Positions 21,201 to 32,350 of a stretch of 64,000 bases of DNA are shown in pieces. The notes beneath the pieces are model-generated. The model saw nothing but the letters and a program-made list of their open reading frames with translations, was not told the origin of the DNA and did not search any database. The stretch's first letter is position 1; every line of letters begins with the position of its first letter. This DNA is from Orychophragmus violaceus (taxonomy: Eukaryota; Streptophyta; Magnoliopsida; Brassicales; Brassicaceae): the NCBI GenBank assembly GCA_030180135.1, contig CM058230.1, positions 27,550,067-27,614,066 on the forward strand, read 5' to 3'. Both the position numbers and the translations under genes were made by a program.

Positions 21201-22403
21201 TGCGGCTGGGCGATGGTGATCGAGGAGCTAGGTCACGACCATGATTGGTTCGTGACCAATTCGGTTCAGTTCGGTTTAAAATTTTATTAAAATTAAACGT
21301 CGCGGTTTAATAAACAGATTTAATAATATTTATTAAGTTCTGGTTAAACCGGGATAAGAAATCCAAAGTCGAAAAATTGGATTTTGTGCCTAAACCAGTG
21401 ATTTTCTAATTTGATTTGGTTGGACCAAATAAATTGAGAAAATCCGGTTTAGTAAATAACCGGTTGACAATTGTGGTCATCGTAGTAATTAATTTTGGTT
21501 AAGACCAATTTTAATAAACCAGACCGGTTATGTCATTTAATTGGCCAATTGGGTTATGTCTTGGACATGAACCAATTCTTGGGCCTCGGGCCAAGAAGTT
21601 AAAACAATTGGGCCAATTATTTGAGTCTTTTCTTCAGAATTAATTTAAAATTTATTTTTATAAAATTATAAAATCGATTTTTAAATTAATATGTTTTTCA
21701 AAATCTGAAATTAGAAAGTTTCTTAAATTAGAAGTTTCTATATTTGCATGTTTTGGATTTTAGGAAATTTCTATATTTTAGAAAGTTTCCAATTTTAGGA
21801 AGTTTCCAATTTTAGAAAGTTTCCAAAATTAGTAGGTTTCCCAAAAGGGAAAGTTTCCCAAAATAGTAATCTTCTATTTTGGGATAAAATTTTAATAAAC
21901 CTACAAACCTCAAGCAATATCAAGCGTTGGATGTCTTGTCCAGTCTATGTCAGCTGTCGAAGCCCATTCAATTGTACTCATGGCCTTACAGTGTGAGGGT
22001 GTCTACTTTTGCGTGGGTAAGACGGTTTGTGATTCATAAATGTCATTGGGAGTCCCAGACATTAGTGATTACATGACTGTATAGTCTGGTTTTCTTGACT
22101 AGGCCATCGGGAGTCCCGGGCCTTGAGACATCAGAGTGGATTGGGCCTCGGGCCCAGATTCACAACCAAGAGTTATATCACGGATATAATTAGCCGAGAT
22201 AGGGCTTACCGATATAAGCTAAGGTTGGGTGACGGCCAGTGGCCCACTTTGATCTTAGTTATATGTGGATCTTGGAATCATTATATTCTGTTGAGGGTAA
22301 CTGATGTTATTGAATATAATGCGAGATTAATCATATTAAATATAATGCGAGATTAATCATATTGAACATATGAACTAAAATCCTTTTATCTTAATTTTCA
22401 GTT
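21201..22403 (+). other. C1 untranslated leader
   Basis: Long leader preceding gag, including blocks of TTTAGAAAGTTTCC repeats (about 21710-21870). The same leader, inverted, precedes gag in C2 (27650-28740). A 77-codon frame near 22123 occurs in both copies; it has no start-context or family support and I do not call it. Confidence 0.6.
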
Positions 22404-23423
22404 ATGACTAGCACAAACAATCAAAACACTTTCTCGATCCGGTCTGTCCTTGAGATGGACAAACTGAACGGATCAATTTTCTTGACTTGGTCGCGGAACC
22501 TGAGGCTAGTCCTCAGGCAGGAGAGAAAGGACTATGTCCTTGAGAGAGCTCTCCCCGTGAGGATCGGGTCCAATGCTTCGCATGCAGTATATGATGCTTG
22601 GAATAAGCATTATAATGATGCGGTAGATGTGCGTGGTCTGATATTGGCTACCATGGACTCAGACTTGCAGAAGCAATATGAGAACATGGAGTCGCCAATA
22701 GAGATGATCAGCAGCCTGAAATTGAAATTTCAGGAGCAGATAAGAGTGGAGAGATACCAGTTGGTTAAGTCTCTCACTAGCTGCAAGCTACCAAGTGATC
22801 ATCCAGTGAGTCCTCATGTCAGTAAAATGGTGGGTTACATTGATAACCTGAGGAAACTGGATTATCCAGTTAGCCAAGAATTGGCAACTGAGATCATTCT
22901 ACAGTCACTGCCGTCAAGCTATGATAAGTTCAGAAGGAACTATATCAAGAAAGGCTTAACGAAGACGCTGACTGAACTGCATGATATGCTCAAGACAGTT
23001 GAGCCAAACGTGAAGAGTACCCTGAATAATCTCATGAATGAGAAAGGTAGGTTTACTAAACCTAATGCTGACAAGGGTGAAGGCAAAGTTGTCCAGATTT
23101 TGAATCATGGCAAGCGTGTGTCTTCTGAGCCCGAGTCAGATACCTCTTACGTTGGTAAGTGCTGCTACTGTAAAGAGACAGGGCATTGGAAGAGAGATTG
23201 CATTAAATTCATGGAAGATGATGAGGAGTTAAAGTTGATGTATGAGACTACTTCCTCAGGTATTCATGTTATTACTTCAAGTTCTACCTTAAAGGTATTG
23301 GATACTGGTTGTGGCACTGATATTTATAGTAATATGCAGAGCCTAAGCAACAGTAGAATGTTGAAGGAAGGACAAGTGGATCTACATGTCTGGAAGGAGC
23401 TATGGACGCTGCTTCAGTCGTAG
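22404..23423 (+). CDS. C1 gag with zinc knuckle, plus start of protease
   Basis: Open 339-codon frame. It begins like other members of the group (NTFSIRSVLEMDKLNGSIFL, TWSRNLRLVLRQERKDYVLE), has the gag core (PIEMISSLKLKFQEQ, MVGYIDNLRKLDYPVSQELA, QSLPSSYDKF, LTELHDMLKTVEPN) and a zinc knuckle CCYCKETGHWKRDC at about residues 251-264. It ends shortly after the protease motif (VLDTGCGTDI), where frameshifts or deletions begin. Gag is the only coding part of C1 that survives, which is expected for an element that supplies its own capsid or RNA signals but borrows enzymes from a relative such as C2. Confidence 0.88.
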   Translation: MTSTNNQNTFSIRSVLEMDKLNGSIFLTWSRNLRLVLRQERKDYVLERALPVRIGSNASHAVYDAWNKHYNDAVDVRGLILATMDSDLQKQYENMESPIEMISSLKLKFQEQIRVERYQLVKSLTSCKLPSDHPVSPHVSKMVGYIDNLRKLDYPVSQELATEIILQSLPSSYDKFRRNYIKKGLTKTLTELHDMLKTVEPNVKSTLNNLMNEKGRFTKPNADKGEGKVVQILNHGKRVSSEPESDTSYVGKCCYCKETGHWKRDCIKFMEDDEELKLMYETTSSGIHVITSSSTLKVLDTGCGTDIYSNMQSLSNSRMLKEGQVDLHVWKELWTLLQS

Positions 23424-25800
23424 GGTTTTCACTTGTAGATGCCTTCGAGGCTTGGTTTTGTATTAAGTAATTGCTACAATGTACCTGCTTTAAGCAGAGT
23501 TGTTTTTCATTTTCTTGTAAGAATTTGAATGTTTTTCATTTTGATAAAAGACAAGGTTTTGTTCTTTTGATCTTAATGAAATATTAATTGTAGCACCCTA
23601 TTCAAGGAATGGGTTTTATATCTTAAACCAAAGAGTGCCTAAATGTAACATAAATACCGAATTGGTTTAAATCTGATAAATTAAACCTGATTTTTCTTGG
23701 CATAAAAGTCTTGGTCACATAGAGTAAGTCGGATTCAGAAATCCCATAGTTATGGACTGTTGGGCTCATTTGATACGATATCTTATGAGACTTGGATTCT
23801 GCTTACTGGACCAAAAGGCAAAGGGCCCATCTTAGCCGAGCTAGAGAAAGGCCCAAAGGCTTATTGGAGATTGAACATACTCATGTATGTGGTCCGATGA
23901 GCAATAATGCCAAAGAAAATTTTTCTGTACTTCATTGTCTCTACTGATTACTTCTGTGAGTAAGACTGTGTTCATTTGATGAGACATAAGTCGGAATTCT
24001 TTGACATGTTCGAAAGAGTCCCAGAATGAGGTATAGAATCTGAGTGACAGAAGTATTAAGACTCTAGATTAGATCACGAGTGAGAATACTTGAGTCATTA
24101 ATGGTGTGATCATCTGATTGAGTGTGAAGTAGTTTCACAGCTCATTTCTCCTAAAAACCTGGAGGTGTTTATGTGAGAAAGAGTCAGATCTTATCAGAAA
24201 TGATTAAAGATGAGTCACACGAATCTTCCATGATATTTTTTTTAAAAAAATAACGCTCTAGAAATATCTAAGTTTACGCTGAAATAGTTCTACCAATATC
24301 AGTTGAAAGACACCACATAAATGTGGATTGGAATCGATCCAAATTCGTCTTTACTGAGTATTTGTAGTTGTGCTACTTCGCTGGTTGTCCTAGGGAAACC
24401 AAGGCTTGTTACTTTTACGTCCACTCTGTTTTCAAGAAGGGAAGTTACTTTCCAAGAAGAACAGTGGGAGTAAAAGTATGACTCGAAGAAATTCGACAAA
24501 TACAGGTGGCTGCTCAACCTGTTGAGGGAGAGCAGCGGAAGGATTTACAGATTTCTGTAGAATCTACACCTGTGGAGCCTGAAGTTCGCAGATATGAAAG
24601 AATCAGTCACTAATCCGAGAGTGAATTCTCGTCATTAATTGAACCTGATGATCATTGAAAGTTCGCATGATCTGATGATCATTGAAAGCGACGAATCTGC
24701 GAAACTCAAAGAAGCGAAAGTGAGCCCGGACTCCGGAAAATTACATTTTGTGTAAGTTAGCTTCATCGATCCATTCATGGATGGAAGCAAACATATCGGA
24801 GTTGGAATCTTCGTTCTGTTGAAGTAGTCAAGGTTTTGACTTAAACATGAACGAAATGGAACTGTGCGTTTACTAAAAGATAAGTGGGAGCAATATTGCA
24901 TTTCTCAAAGTGTATGTCGATGACATACTGATTCTCGGATATAACGTCCCAATGCTGCAGTCGGTAAAGGACTGGCTTGGGAGTTGGTTTTATGATTGAC
25001 ATGGGTAAAGCCACGTATGTTCTTGGATTTTGGATCTAAAGATAGAGATCCAAAAGAGCTAGTAGGACAATGTCAGGATTCTCAAATTGACAAAGTCCTA
25101 CACGTTTTCAGCAATCCAAGAAGGGTTTTATGCCAATGTCACATGGCTTACGTTAAGCAAGAAACAGTATCCTACGATATCTGCTGAGCTTGAATGCATG
25201 GATGAGATTCCATATGCGTCGGCAATTGGATCTATCATATATGCCATGACACGTACTTGTTTTGATGTTGCTTTAATGTTAAGCAAGACAAGTAAAAGAC
25301 CAGTCAAATCCAGCAAAGATCACTGGATTGCCGTAAAGAATATCCTAAAGTATTTGAGGAATACTAAGGATAAGTTCTTGATTTACGGAGAAAGTGAGGT
25401 GCTACGAGTCGTAAGAGTCTGAAAGGCATGCTTCCAACGGACAAAGATGATTTCCGGTCACAGTCCGGTTATATCTTGTGTCTATCTGGCGGTGCAAGGC
25501 ACTGTTGCTGACTCCATGACTTAAGCTGAACATTTCGCGGCTTGAGAAGCGGCGAAAGAGGTTGTTTGGAAAGAAGAGTTCGTCACTAAACTTGATGTGA
25601 TTCCCAGCATAGATGAGACTAGCTGCACATCAGAGGTCCAAACACCTTGAGGTTAGGTATAACCTATTCCGTGAGATAAATGACAGAGATGTTAAGTAGA
25701 TCAGCAAGTTTCAACGAATGAGAACTTTGCTAATCTATTAACGAAGCCACTCCTTAGGCCTAAGCACGAGTCGCGGACTGTTGCTGTAGGATAAGTGAAA
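23424..25800 (+). pseudogene. C1 pol remnants
   Basis: Scattered fragments of Copia pol in changing frames with many stops: bits of the integrase/RT linker (23700-24650), an RT core piece near 24910 (VYVDDILILGYNVPML), an RT/RNase H piece at 25087-25422 (MDEIPYASAIGSIIYAM, HWIAVKNILKYLRNTKDKFL) and RNase H tail traces near 25440-25790 (DDFRSQSGYI). Most of the integrase core is deleted. No enzyme could be made. By contrast the 3' untranslated region after it is nearly identical to that of C2. Confidence 0.82.
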
Positions 25801-26665
25801 TTAAGATGTAGTCTTAATTTCAGTGGGAGTTAATAAAGGGCTTTATTTAGTTATTGATATGTTCTTGTAAAACATTTTATGATGTTTAATGAAATTATTA
25901 TTTCAAGATTATTTTAACTGTGATGAAATAATCGTTCCAAAATGATATGAACCATTTTATAGGTCATCGAAGTAAGTGACTTGATCTTGGGTCATCAAAG
26001 TCATTTAGCTTGATCATGAGACCCTATATTTGATAGATGGCTTATATCATCCTGTCCCTAGTCGAAGGTTGTTGAAATTGGAACACCAACAACCGTGTGA
26101 GACTAGATTGGTATGTGACTTATGACAAAGTCTCAGGATGTCATAGATGCACGGCATCAAAGTCAATACATAGGTGTATGTTGGGGTACATACGACCGGA
26201 CAAGACCCGATTATAAGAACTCTTCAGGATATTTATATCTGTGTCATAAGAGATTCTTGCTACGACTATAGAGTATAGTCCTTAGACCTGAGTTCGCATG
26301 CATGTGACTGCACATGAACTAATGCGCTTTGATCATTGTCTAATGCTGTCGTTAAGCGATAGTTATAAGGACCTTGATTGGGTGTATTATGAAATGAGTA
26401 GTTTACAGTGATGGAACAAGACGGGATTTGTCCCTCCAATATAAATGGAGTGAATATCTCTAGGCCAATCGGAGATTTGAATACTGGAAAATGCATGGCC
26501 ATGCTCAAACGGACTTTCCCGAGTCGTTTGGATTGTCAGTATCAAATCAGAGTCCGATGAACAAGATTAGGCTTTATAAGGATGACACTAATCTTGCCTT
26601 ATGACTAATCGAGATATTGAGACAAAAGGATTATGAATACAGAGATTCCAGTACAAGTGGGAGAT

Positions 26666-27235
26666 TGTTGGAATTGTGTCCAGTAATCTCGGTACTGTCT
26701 CTAGAAAGTAAGAGTATGTCAATGATCAGACATAAGTCATATAATACTGGGGGTCATGATGGCTTGCTAGAGTCCGCTCATGATCTATAAGTCTTGGACT
26801 TATTGCCTTTATTATATGATCCCATATGGGTCACACGCCTAAGCTAACGGGAAAATACGAAGGAACGGTTTAGCAGAAGTACGGTAAAAGTGCTAGGCAT
26901 TTACTGTACTTAGAGAGAATAAAGGGCCTGATTAAATGAATAAAACTTGACCTAAAGCTCTCTAATTTTCTCAGCACTCTGCGCCTCCCTCCTCTCTCTC
27001 TGCGCCTCTCTCTCAGCTGGTCTAGCAGCCAAATTTCCCGGTGTGCGTGTGTGAGCCTTTGGAGGATCCATCTCTTGGTGGTTCTGCTGATCTCTGACCC
27101 TTACCTCCCATTCCGCTGCAAAACAAGGTAACAGGTGAGATCCATTAAGTTTCTAAATAAGAGAACCTAGATCTGCATGTTTAGTAGGATGAATCAATCT
27201 GAGAATTGAATCAGGAAACACTAAACGGTCCAACA
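26666..27235 (+). repeat. C1 3' LTR
   Basis: 570 bp; identical to the left LTR except one substitution (near 26858) and a 66-bp deletion (joining GATTAAAT to GAATAAAAC near 26937). The polypurine tract lies at 26654-26665. Confidence 0.95.
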
Positions 27236-27649
27236 ATGAGGACTCACTGCCGCATTTGCAGCCAACTTACAGTCTAAGAGGTTCTTAACTGTCTGGAACC
27301 TCTCAGTCCTTGCCTGCTCCTGAAAAAGCGATTTCAGGCTTGCCATTATCTCGATGGGCGACAACACACTCTCGAACTGCATTTGCAGCTCAGCAGTCAT
27401 GGTCGCCAACATCAGGCAATAGACATCATTTTCATCTGACGAATGCTTTTCCCAAGCATTATGCAGAGTCCTGGCGGCATTGTTAGGAGGCCTCTCGGGG
27501 AGGGGATCACGAAGGACATAATCCTTCTTCTCCTGCTTGAGGACCAGCCTCAAGTTCCTTGACCACGTCAGGAAGTTCGTTCCAGTCAGCTTCTCCTTCT
27601 CGAGAACAGACCGGATTGAGAATGTGTTTTGAGTGCTTGTAGTAGTCAT
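27236..27649 (-). pseudogene. Copia C2 gag, N-terminal part split off by C1
   Basis: Starts at ATG 27649 with the usual N-terminus of this Copia group (NTFSIRSVLEKEKLTGTNFL, TWSRNLRLVLKQEKKDYVL) and runs to the C1 insertion point. Counting out one copy of the 5-bp TSD, the frame joins 20060-20053 and the ATG at 20052 in phase. The remainder of the gag (VSPH, MMGYLDHIQKLDCPIS) lies there. The whole C2 gag-pol would be about 1,260 codons to the first stop, a normal length for the group. Confidence 0.92.
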
Positions 27650-28739
27650 AGCTGAAATATAAGATAAAAAGGTTATTAGTTAATATGTTCAATATGATTA
27701 ATCTCGTATTATTCTTAATATGATTAATCTCGCATTATATTCAATAACATCAGTTACCCTCAATAGAATATAATGATTCCAAGATCCACATATAACTAAG
27801 ATCAAAGTGGGCCACTGGCCGTCACCCAACCTTAGCTTATATCGGTAAGCCCTATCTCGGCTAATTATATCCGTGATATAACTCTTGGTTGTGAATCTGG
27901 GCCCGAGGCCCAATCCACTCTGATGTCTCAAGGCCCGGGACTCCCGATGGCCTAGTCAAGAAAACCAGACTATACAGTCATGTAATCACTAATGTCTGGG
28001 ACTCCCAATGACATTTATGAATCACAAACCGTCTTACCCACGCAAAAGTAGACACCCTCACACTGTAAGGCCATGAGTACAATTGAATGGGCTTCGACAG
28101 CTGACATAGACTGGACAAGACATCCAACGCTTGATATTGTTTGAGGTTTGTAGGTTTATTAAAATTTTATCCCAAAATAGAAGATTACTATTTTGGGAAA
28201 CTTTCCCTTTTGGGAAACCTACTAATTTTGGAAACTTTCTAAAATTGGAAACTTCCTAAAATCCAAAACATGCAAATCTAGAAACTTCTAATTTAAGAAA
28301 CTTTCTAATTTCAGATTTTGAAAAACAGATTAATTTAAAATCGATATTTAATTTTATATAAATAAATTTTAAATTAAATCTGAAGAAAAGACTCAAATAA
28401 TTGGCCCAATTGTTTTAACTTCTTGGCCCGAGGCCCAAGAATTGGTCCATGTCCAAGACATAACCCAATTGCCCAATTAAATGACATAACCGGTCTGGTT
28501 CATTAAAATTGGTCTAACCAAAATTAATTACTACGATGACCACAATTGTCAACCGGTTATTTACTAAACCGGATTTTCTCAATTTATTTGGTCCAACCAA
28601 ATCAAATTAGAAAATCACTGGTTTAGGCACTAAATCCAATTTTTCAACTTTGGATTTCTTATCCCAGTTTAACCAGAACTTAATAAACCGAACCGAACCG
28701 ATTGATCACGAACCGATCACGGTCGTGACCTAGCTCCTT

Positions 28740-29090
28740 GATCACAATCGACCAGCCGCAAGCGTGCGATCCACGATCGGGACGGCCGAGCCTCACGCGA
28801 TCGGGACGCGAGCTGGACGGGACGGGACTGCGTGATCGGACGAGCTCGGGTCAGTGGCTTCACGCGATCGCCGAGCGATCGGGACAGCCCGAGTCGAGAC
28901 TCGGCTCTCGGTTACGCGGGACAGGCAGGACGCGATGCAAGCATCGATCCATACCATCGATCCGCGATCAATGTATGCGATCGGCTCGATCATGCATCCC
29001 GCGATCGACTCGACCACGCGACTCGATCCATCGATCGGTCCGTGCGTCTATTCGATCCGGACGTGCGGTTCGACCACACTCCGACGCAAC
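28740..29090 (-). other. GC-rich CGATCG-rich island in C2 leader
   Basis: Counterpart of the island in the C1 leader, on the other strand. Both share blocks (CCCGATCGCTCGGCGATCGC, GACGCACGGACCGATCG) but the sequence between them differs in length and content, unlike the flanking leader, which aligns well. The word CGATCG is strongly over-represented. Confidence 0.65.
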
Positions 29091-29242
29091 CAATTCAATA
29101 TAGATTGGATCATGCGATTTCTTGTTTGTTTAGGTTTTAATTCTTTGTTTCTTAAGTGTTTTCTCTTATCAGTAGATTGATTCAAAACACTTCTTAAACA
29201 ATCCTAAACATGATTCTAAACAAGAAAAACCACAGAACCAAT

Positions 29243-29255
29243 GGCTCTGATACCA
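29243..29255 (-). promoter_or_regulatory. C2 primer-binding site
   Basis: GGCTCTGATACCA on the plus strand, the complement of TGGTATCAGAGCC, one base from the right LTR; initiator tRNA-Met type. Confidence 0.9.
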
Positions 29256-29256
29256 C

Positions 29257-29891
29257 TGTTGGACCGTTTAGTGTTTCCTGATTCAATTCTCAGATTGATT
29301 CATCCTACTAAACATGCAGATCTAGGTTCTCTTATTTAGAAACTTAATGGATCTCACCTGTTACCTTGTTTTGCAGCGGAATGGGAGGTAAGGGTCAGAG
29401 ATCAGCAGAACCACAAAGAGATAGCTCCTCCAAAGGCTCACACACGCACGCACAGGAAATTGGCTGCTAGACTAGCTGGTGGGAGGCGCAGAAGAGAGAG
29501 AGAGGTGGCGCAGAGGCTTAAGGAAAATTAGGTGGCTAGGTTAAGTTTTAATCATAAAACTTATGCCTAATTCCTTTTGGGCTTTTGGGCCCAATTCCCA
29601 TTCTGATTAAATCCCTTGGATTTAATCAGGCCCTTCTATCTCTCTAAGCACAGTAAATGCCTAGCATTTTTACCGTACTTTTGCTAAGCCGTTCCTACAC
29701 ATTTTCATGTTAGCTTAGGCGTGTGACCCATATGGGATCATATAATAAAGGCAATAAGTCCAAGACTTATAGATCATGAGCGGACTCTAGCAAGCCATCA
29801 TGACCCCCAATATTATATGACTTATGTCTGATCATTGACATACTCTTACTTTCTAGAGACAGTACAGAGATTACTAGACATAATTCCAACA
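29257..29891 (-). repeat. C2 5' LTR (right), chimeric
   Basis: 635 bp. Its first 150 bases (29257 to about 29405) match the LTR of C1 base for base, including positions where the C2 left LTR differs; from about 29420 on it matches the C2 left LTR instead (for example AGATAGCTCCTCC, and the GCAGAAGAGAGAGAG block). Confidence 0.9.
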
Positions 29892-31230
29892 GAACGTAAG
29901 CTCTTCCTTCGTCACGACATTCATGTCGTCCAATTCCGCATTCACCGCAACCTCATCGGCGGCGATCTTATCCAAAACAGCCTGAGGAACCGACACGCCC
30001 TCCCCGCTAAGTTTCACCAAACATTTCCTAAGCCCAGAAATCTGAGCTTGCTTGACTTGAAGCGCGACGGCATCCTCTTGATCCTTGATGTAACGCTGGA
30101 TGAGATCGAAATGAGTCTGCGCCTTTGTCCTGGCAGCGGCTTCAACTCTCTCTCTCTCTCTTTACGAACTAGATCGAGACAAGACTTCTGCATCTTCTGT
30201 TTCTCCGATTGAAATTTGAGAAGATCGCCCTTCGACTTCTCTTCAGCCCGCTTTAGTTTACCCTCGAGAACCAGGTTTTTCTCCTCCAAAGCCTTCTTCT
30301 CCTCTTTGATCTTCTTAAGAAGATCATCCCGCTTGATGACCGCATCAGCCATCTTCTTTGCCGCCCAGGAACTCTCCAAAGCCACGCGATTAGAGGCCGC
30401 GATCATCTGAAAATAAACGAAAGACGTTAAGATCGGCAAACTCAGAACAAAATCTGATAAAAAGAAAACTTACGGCTGCTTCGGCCTGTTTTAGCCTGAG
30501 GATAGCATCTGAATTAGGCAACTCCTCCAAAACCGGCCAGTCTAATTCGTTTCCTCTGACGCATGTCAGCATATCGAAGCAGGCTCGAGGATTGTTGATG
30601 AAAGGAATCTCACTTGCGTACTGGTAAGCGAAATTGTGAATAGACGGGCGGACTTCCCCCTCTTTCACTTCGCGCCTTGGTCGCACCAAAACGAGTTCCT
30701 TGTTAGAAACAAAGGGCTTAGGGTTACCAGACGAATCGGGGACGGTCCCGTTAAATTTGTAGAATCGTTTCCACGGATCCTTCTGCCTAGCGGGTTCTCC
30801 AGAAGCCGCCATCTCAGTAGTAGCATCTTCAGCCGGCTTACTCGTTTTGGACGCCTTCTTTGCCGACTTCTCCTGAACCGGCCTATCCTCCGCAGGACTT
30901 TTCTTCGACGGAACTTTAGGCGGAAGATCGGGTGGGTTTCCACCTGAGCAGTCGACTTCTCGCCAATGTCAGAAGATTGGCTACCGCCTTGAGTGAGCAA
31001 AAGTTTATCCTTATCTTTCGACGGCTTGGTAGAAGAAGAAGGTTTAGATCAAATCTCCTTGGAATAATCGACATAGTTGATTCGCTTCACTTTGCCCATC
31101 CTCTTTGGCTTGACGATTTGTTCGGGAGTAACTTTCGCCTTGGTGTTCCACTTAACTGAAACAAGACAAGATTCAGAATCGACAAAAAGCAAACCGACCT
31201 TAGAAAATAAAGGGACAAAATGGAATTACC
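29892..31230 (-). pseudogene. Antisense ORF of Gypsy A, coiled-coil part
   Basis: Downstream exons of the antisense gene that begins with the Transposase_28 region. An exon ending at about 31157 (VKWNTKAKVTPEQIVKPKR, then a TGA near 31050) leads into a Lys/Pro-rich part (KKSPAEDRPVQEKSAKKASK) and 30812-30475 (DPWKRFYKFNGT, VLEELPNSDAILRLKQAEAA). A GT-AG intron at about 30411-30472 leads to a strong coiled coil (ESSWAAKKMADAVIKRDDLL, KKIKEEKKALEEKNL). After about 30070 the best continuation is in another frame (SGEGVSVPQAVLDKIAADE), ending at the C2 insertion. The last exon is at about 14783-14960. I know no function for this antisense product; such ORFs recur in Tat-like elements. Confidence 0.65.
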
Positions 31231-31231
31231 T

Positions 31232-32350
31232 TTAGAGATCCGAGGAAGAGAGTCGTTGATACGTTGCCGAGTAAACTCTGACCACTTGCGAAGGCCAAGA
31301 GATTGAATCTTCTAAAGGATTGGAAAAAGTGATCCGGGTACGGTTTGAGAAACGGATGGTGCACTGCAAAAACAAAACGGAACGACATCTACCAAATTGT
31401 GTGTTCCATGACGTTCGGATAAGTTCCTTATGGTCGTCAGGAACAACCAAAGGAGACATCTCAACGTAGAAATAATGTCGCTGCCAGTTGTTAATCTTGT
31501 TAGGCACATCCGTCACTACGCGATTGCCGCTCTTCATCTTGACTGCGAAACAACCCGGGCTGGTTTTCGTCATCGGATTTATTGAAGTCGCCTCCTCGAA
31601 AAAGCTAACGGTTATCGTCACATCGGCCTCAGCACCGAGAATAAGAAGACCGGCCATGTGACGAACCGCGACGGCTGAGAGCTGAGAGATGGCGATTTCG
31701 CGACGATGGCAGTAGGAAACCAACAAGTCAGGCAAAGGTAACCAAAGTCGGGAGCCTCCAGTATGGGTATTATCGAAATAAGACTCATAGAGAGTCAAAT
31801 AACTCGGTGGAGGATTCCAAGGACGGTCAAGCGTACAGGGAATAAGGAATTTTATCTTCGGGTCGGCTCCGCAGCCTTGGAGTGTAGCGGTCACCGATTT
31901 CACATTAGAGCGAGTTTGGAAGACGTTTCCGTATGCACAACTAAGAATAGCCATCGACCCAGAAGGCGGAATATCGACATCAGATCCAATTCCTTCTATA
32001 TCTTCATCTTCGTCGGAATCGTCGAGATTTGAATCACGGAGTTGCGGAGTCACAAACTGGTTTTGACTTGAGTGTTCCGCGGCATCTGTCTGTTGTGACG
32101 ATTCGCGACGTCGGATAAGCTCCTCAGCTGCGAAATAGCTGGGATGGCTTCTCAAATCGGAGGAAGTGGTGGCAGAAGACGATCCCGAGGAACTACTATG
32201 ACGACTTGACGACTCATCTGCGGACGAAACGGAGACGACTTCTTTGTCCTTGCTTCCGGAACAACGGACCAGCGATATTGTCACGGAGGATGAATAAATA
32301 CAACAAGTTTGTCGATCTAAAGAGAATAACTTAAAATTGCGGCGGAGCAA
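31232..32350 (-). pseudogene. Antisense ORF of Gypsy A, Transposase_28-like region
   Basis: A 372-codon minus-strand frame. An acidic Ser-rich N-terminus (SADESSSRHSSSSGSSSATT, DSDEDEDIEGIGSDVD) is followed by a domain of the 'putative gypsy type transposon' family (Pfam Transposase_28): PPSYLTLYESYFDN, RLWLPLPDLLVSYCHRREIA, ISQLSAVAVRHMAGLLIL, INNWQRHYFYVEM. The first ATG used is uncertain because the frame is open upstream. Near 31,390 the sequence GTAGATG...TTTTTGCAG may be a short intron. It is antisense to gag-pol; the product's role is unknown. Despite age it is almost free of stops. Confidence 0.7.

Larger units (their letters stand above)
20061..27235 (+). mobile_element. Copia element C1, TSD ATGAG, inserted in C2 gag
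   Basis: LTRs at 20061-20696 and 26666-27235 start TGTTGGAATTG and end GGTCCAACA. TSD ATGAG is perfect (20056-20060 and 27236-27240). Primer site TGGTATCAGAGCC at 20698-20710 and polypurine tract ACAAGTGGGAGAT before the right LTR. The LTRs differ by one substitution and one 66-bp deletion, so the insertion is young, yet its pol is a wreck (deletions, many stops). Gag is intact. It is of the same family as C2 but in the opposite orientation. Confidence 0.95.
15007..29891 (-). mobile_element. Copia element C2, TSD GAACG, carrying nested C1
   Basis: Minus-strand Copia element with two 635-bp LTRs (15007-15641 and 29257-29891), a perfect TSD GAACG (15002-15006 and 29892-29896), a primer site complementary to the initiator tRNA-Met type (TGGTATCAGAGCC) beside the right LTR and a polypurine tract beside the left one. 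Its gag-pol is continuous once the insertion C1 (20061-27235) is set aside; the only break seen is one stop near the end. C2 is inserted in the antisense gene of Gypsy A. Confidence 0.95.

Noticed and set aside
22123..22356. 77-codon frame in the C1 leader, repeated in the C2 leader at 27698-27931
   Set aside because: Conserved only because the leaders are copies; the frame differs at its end between copies and has no supporting features.
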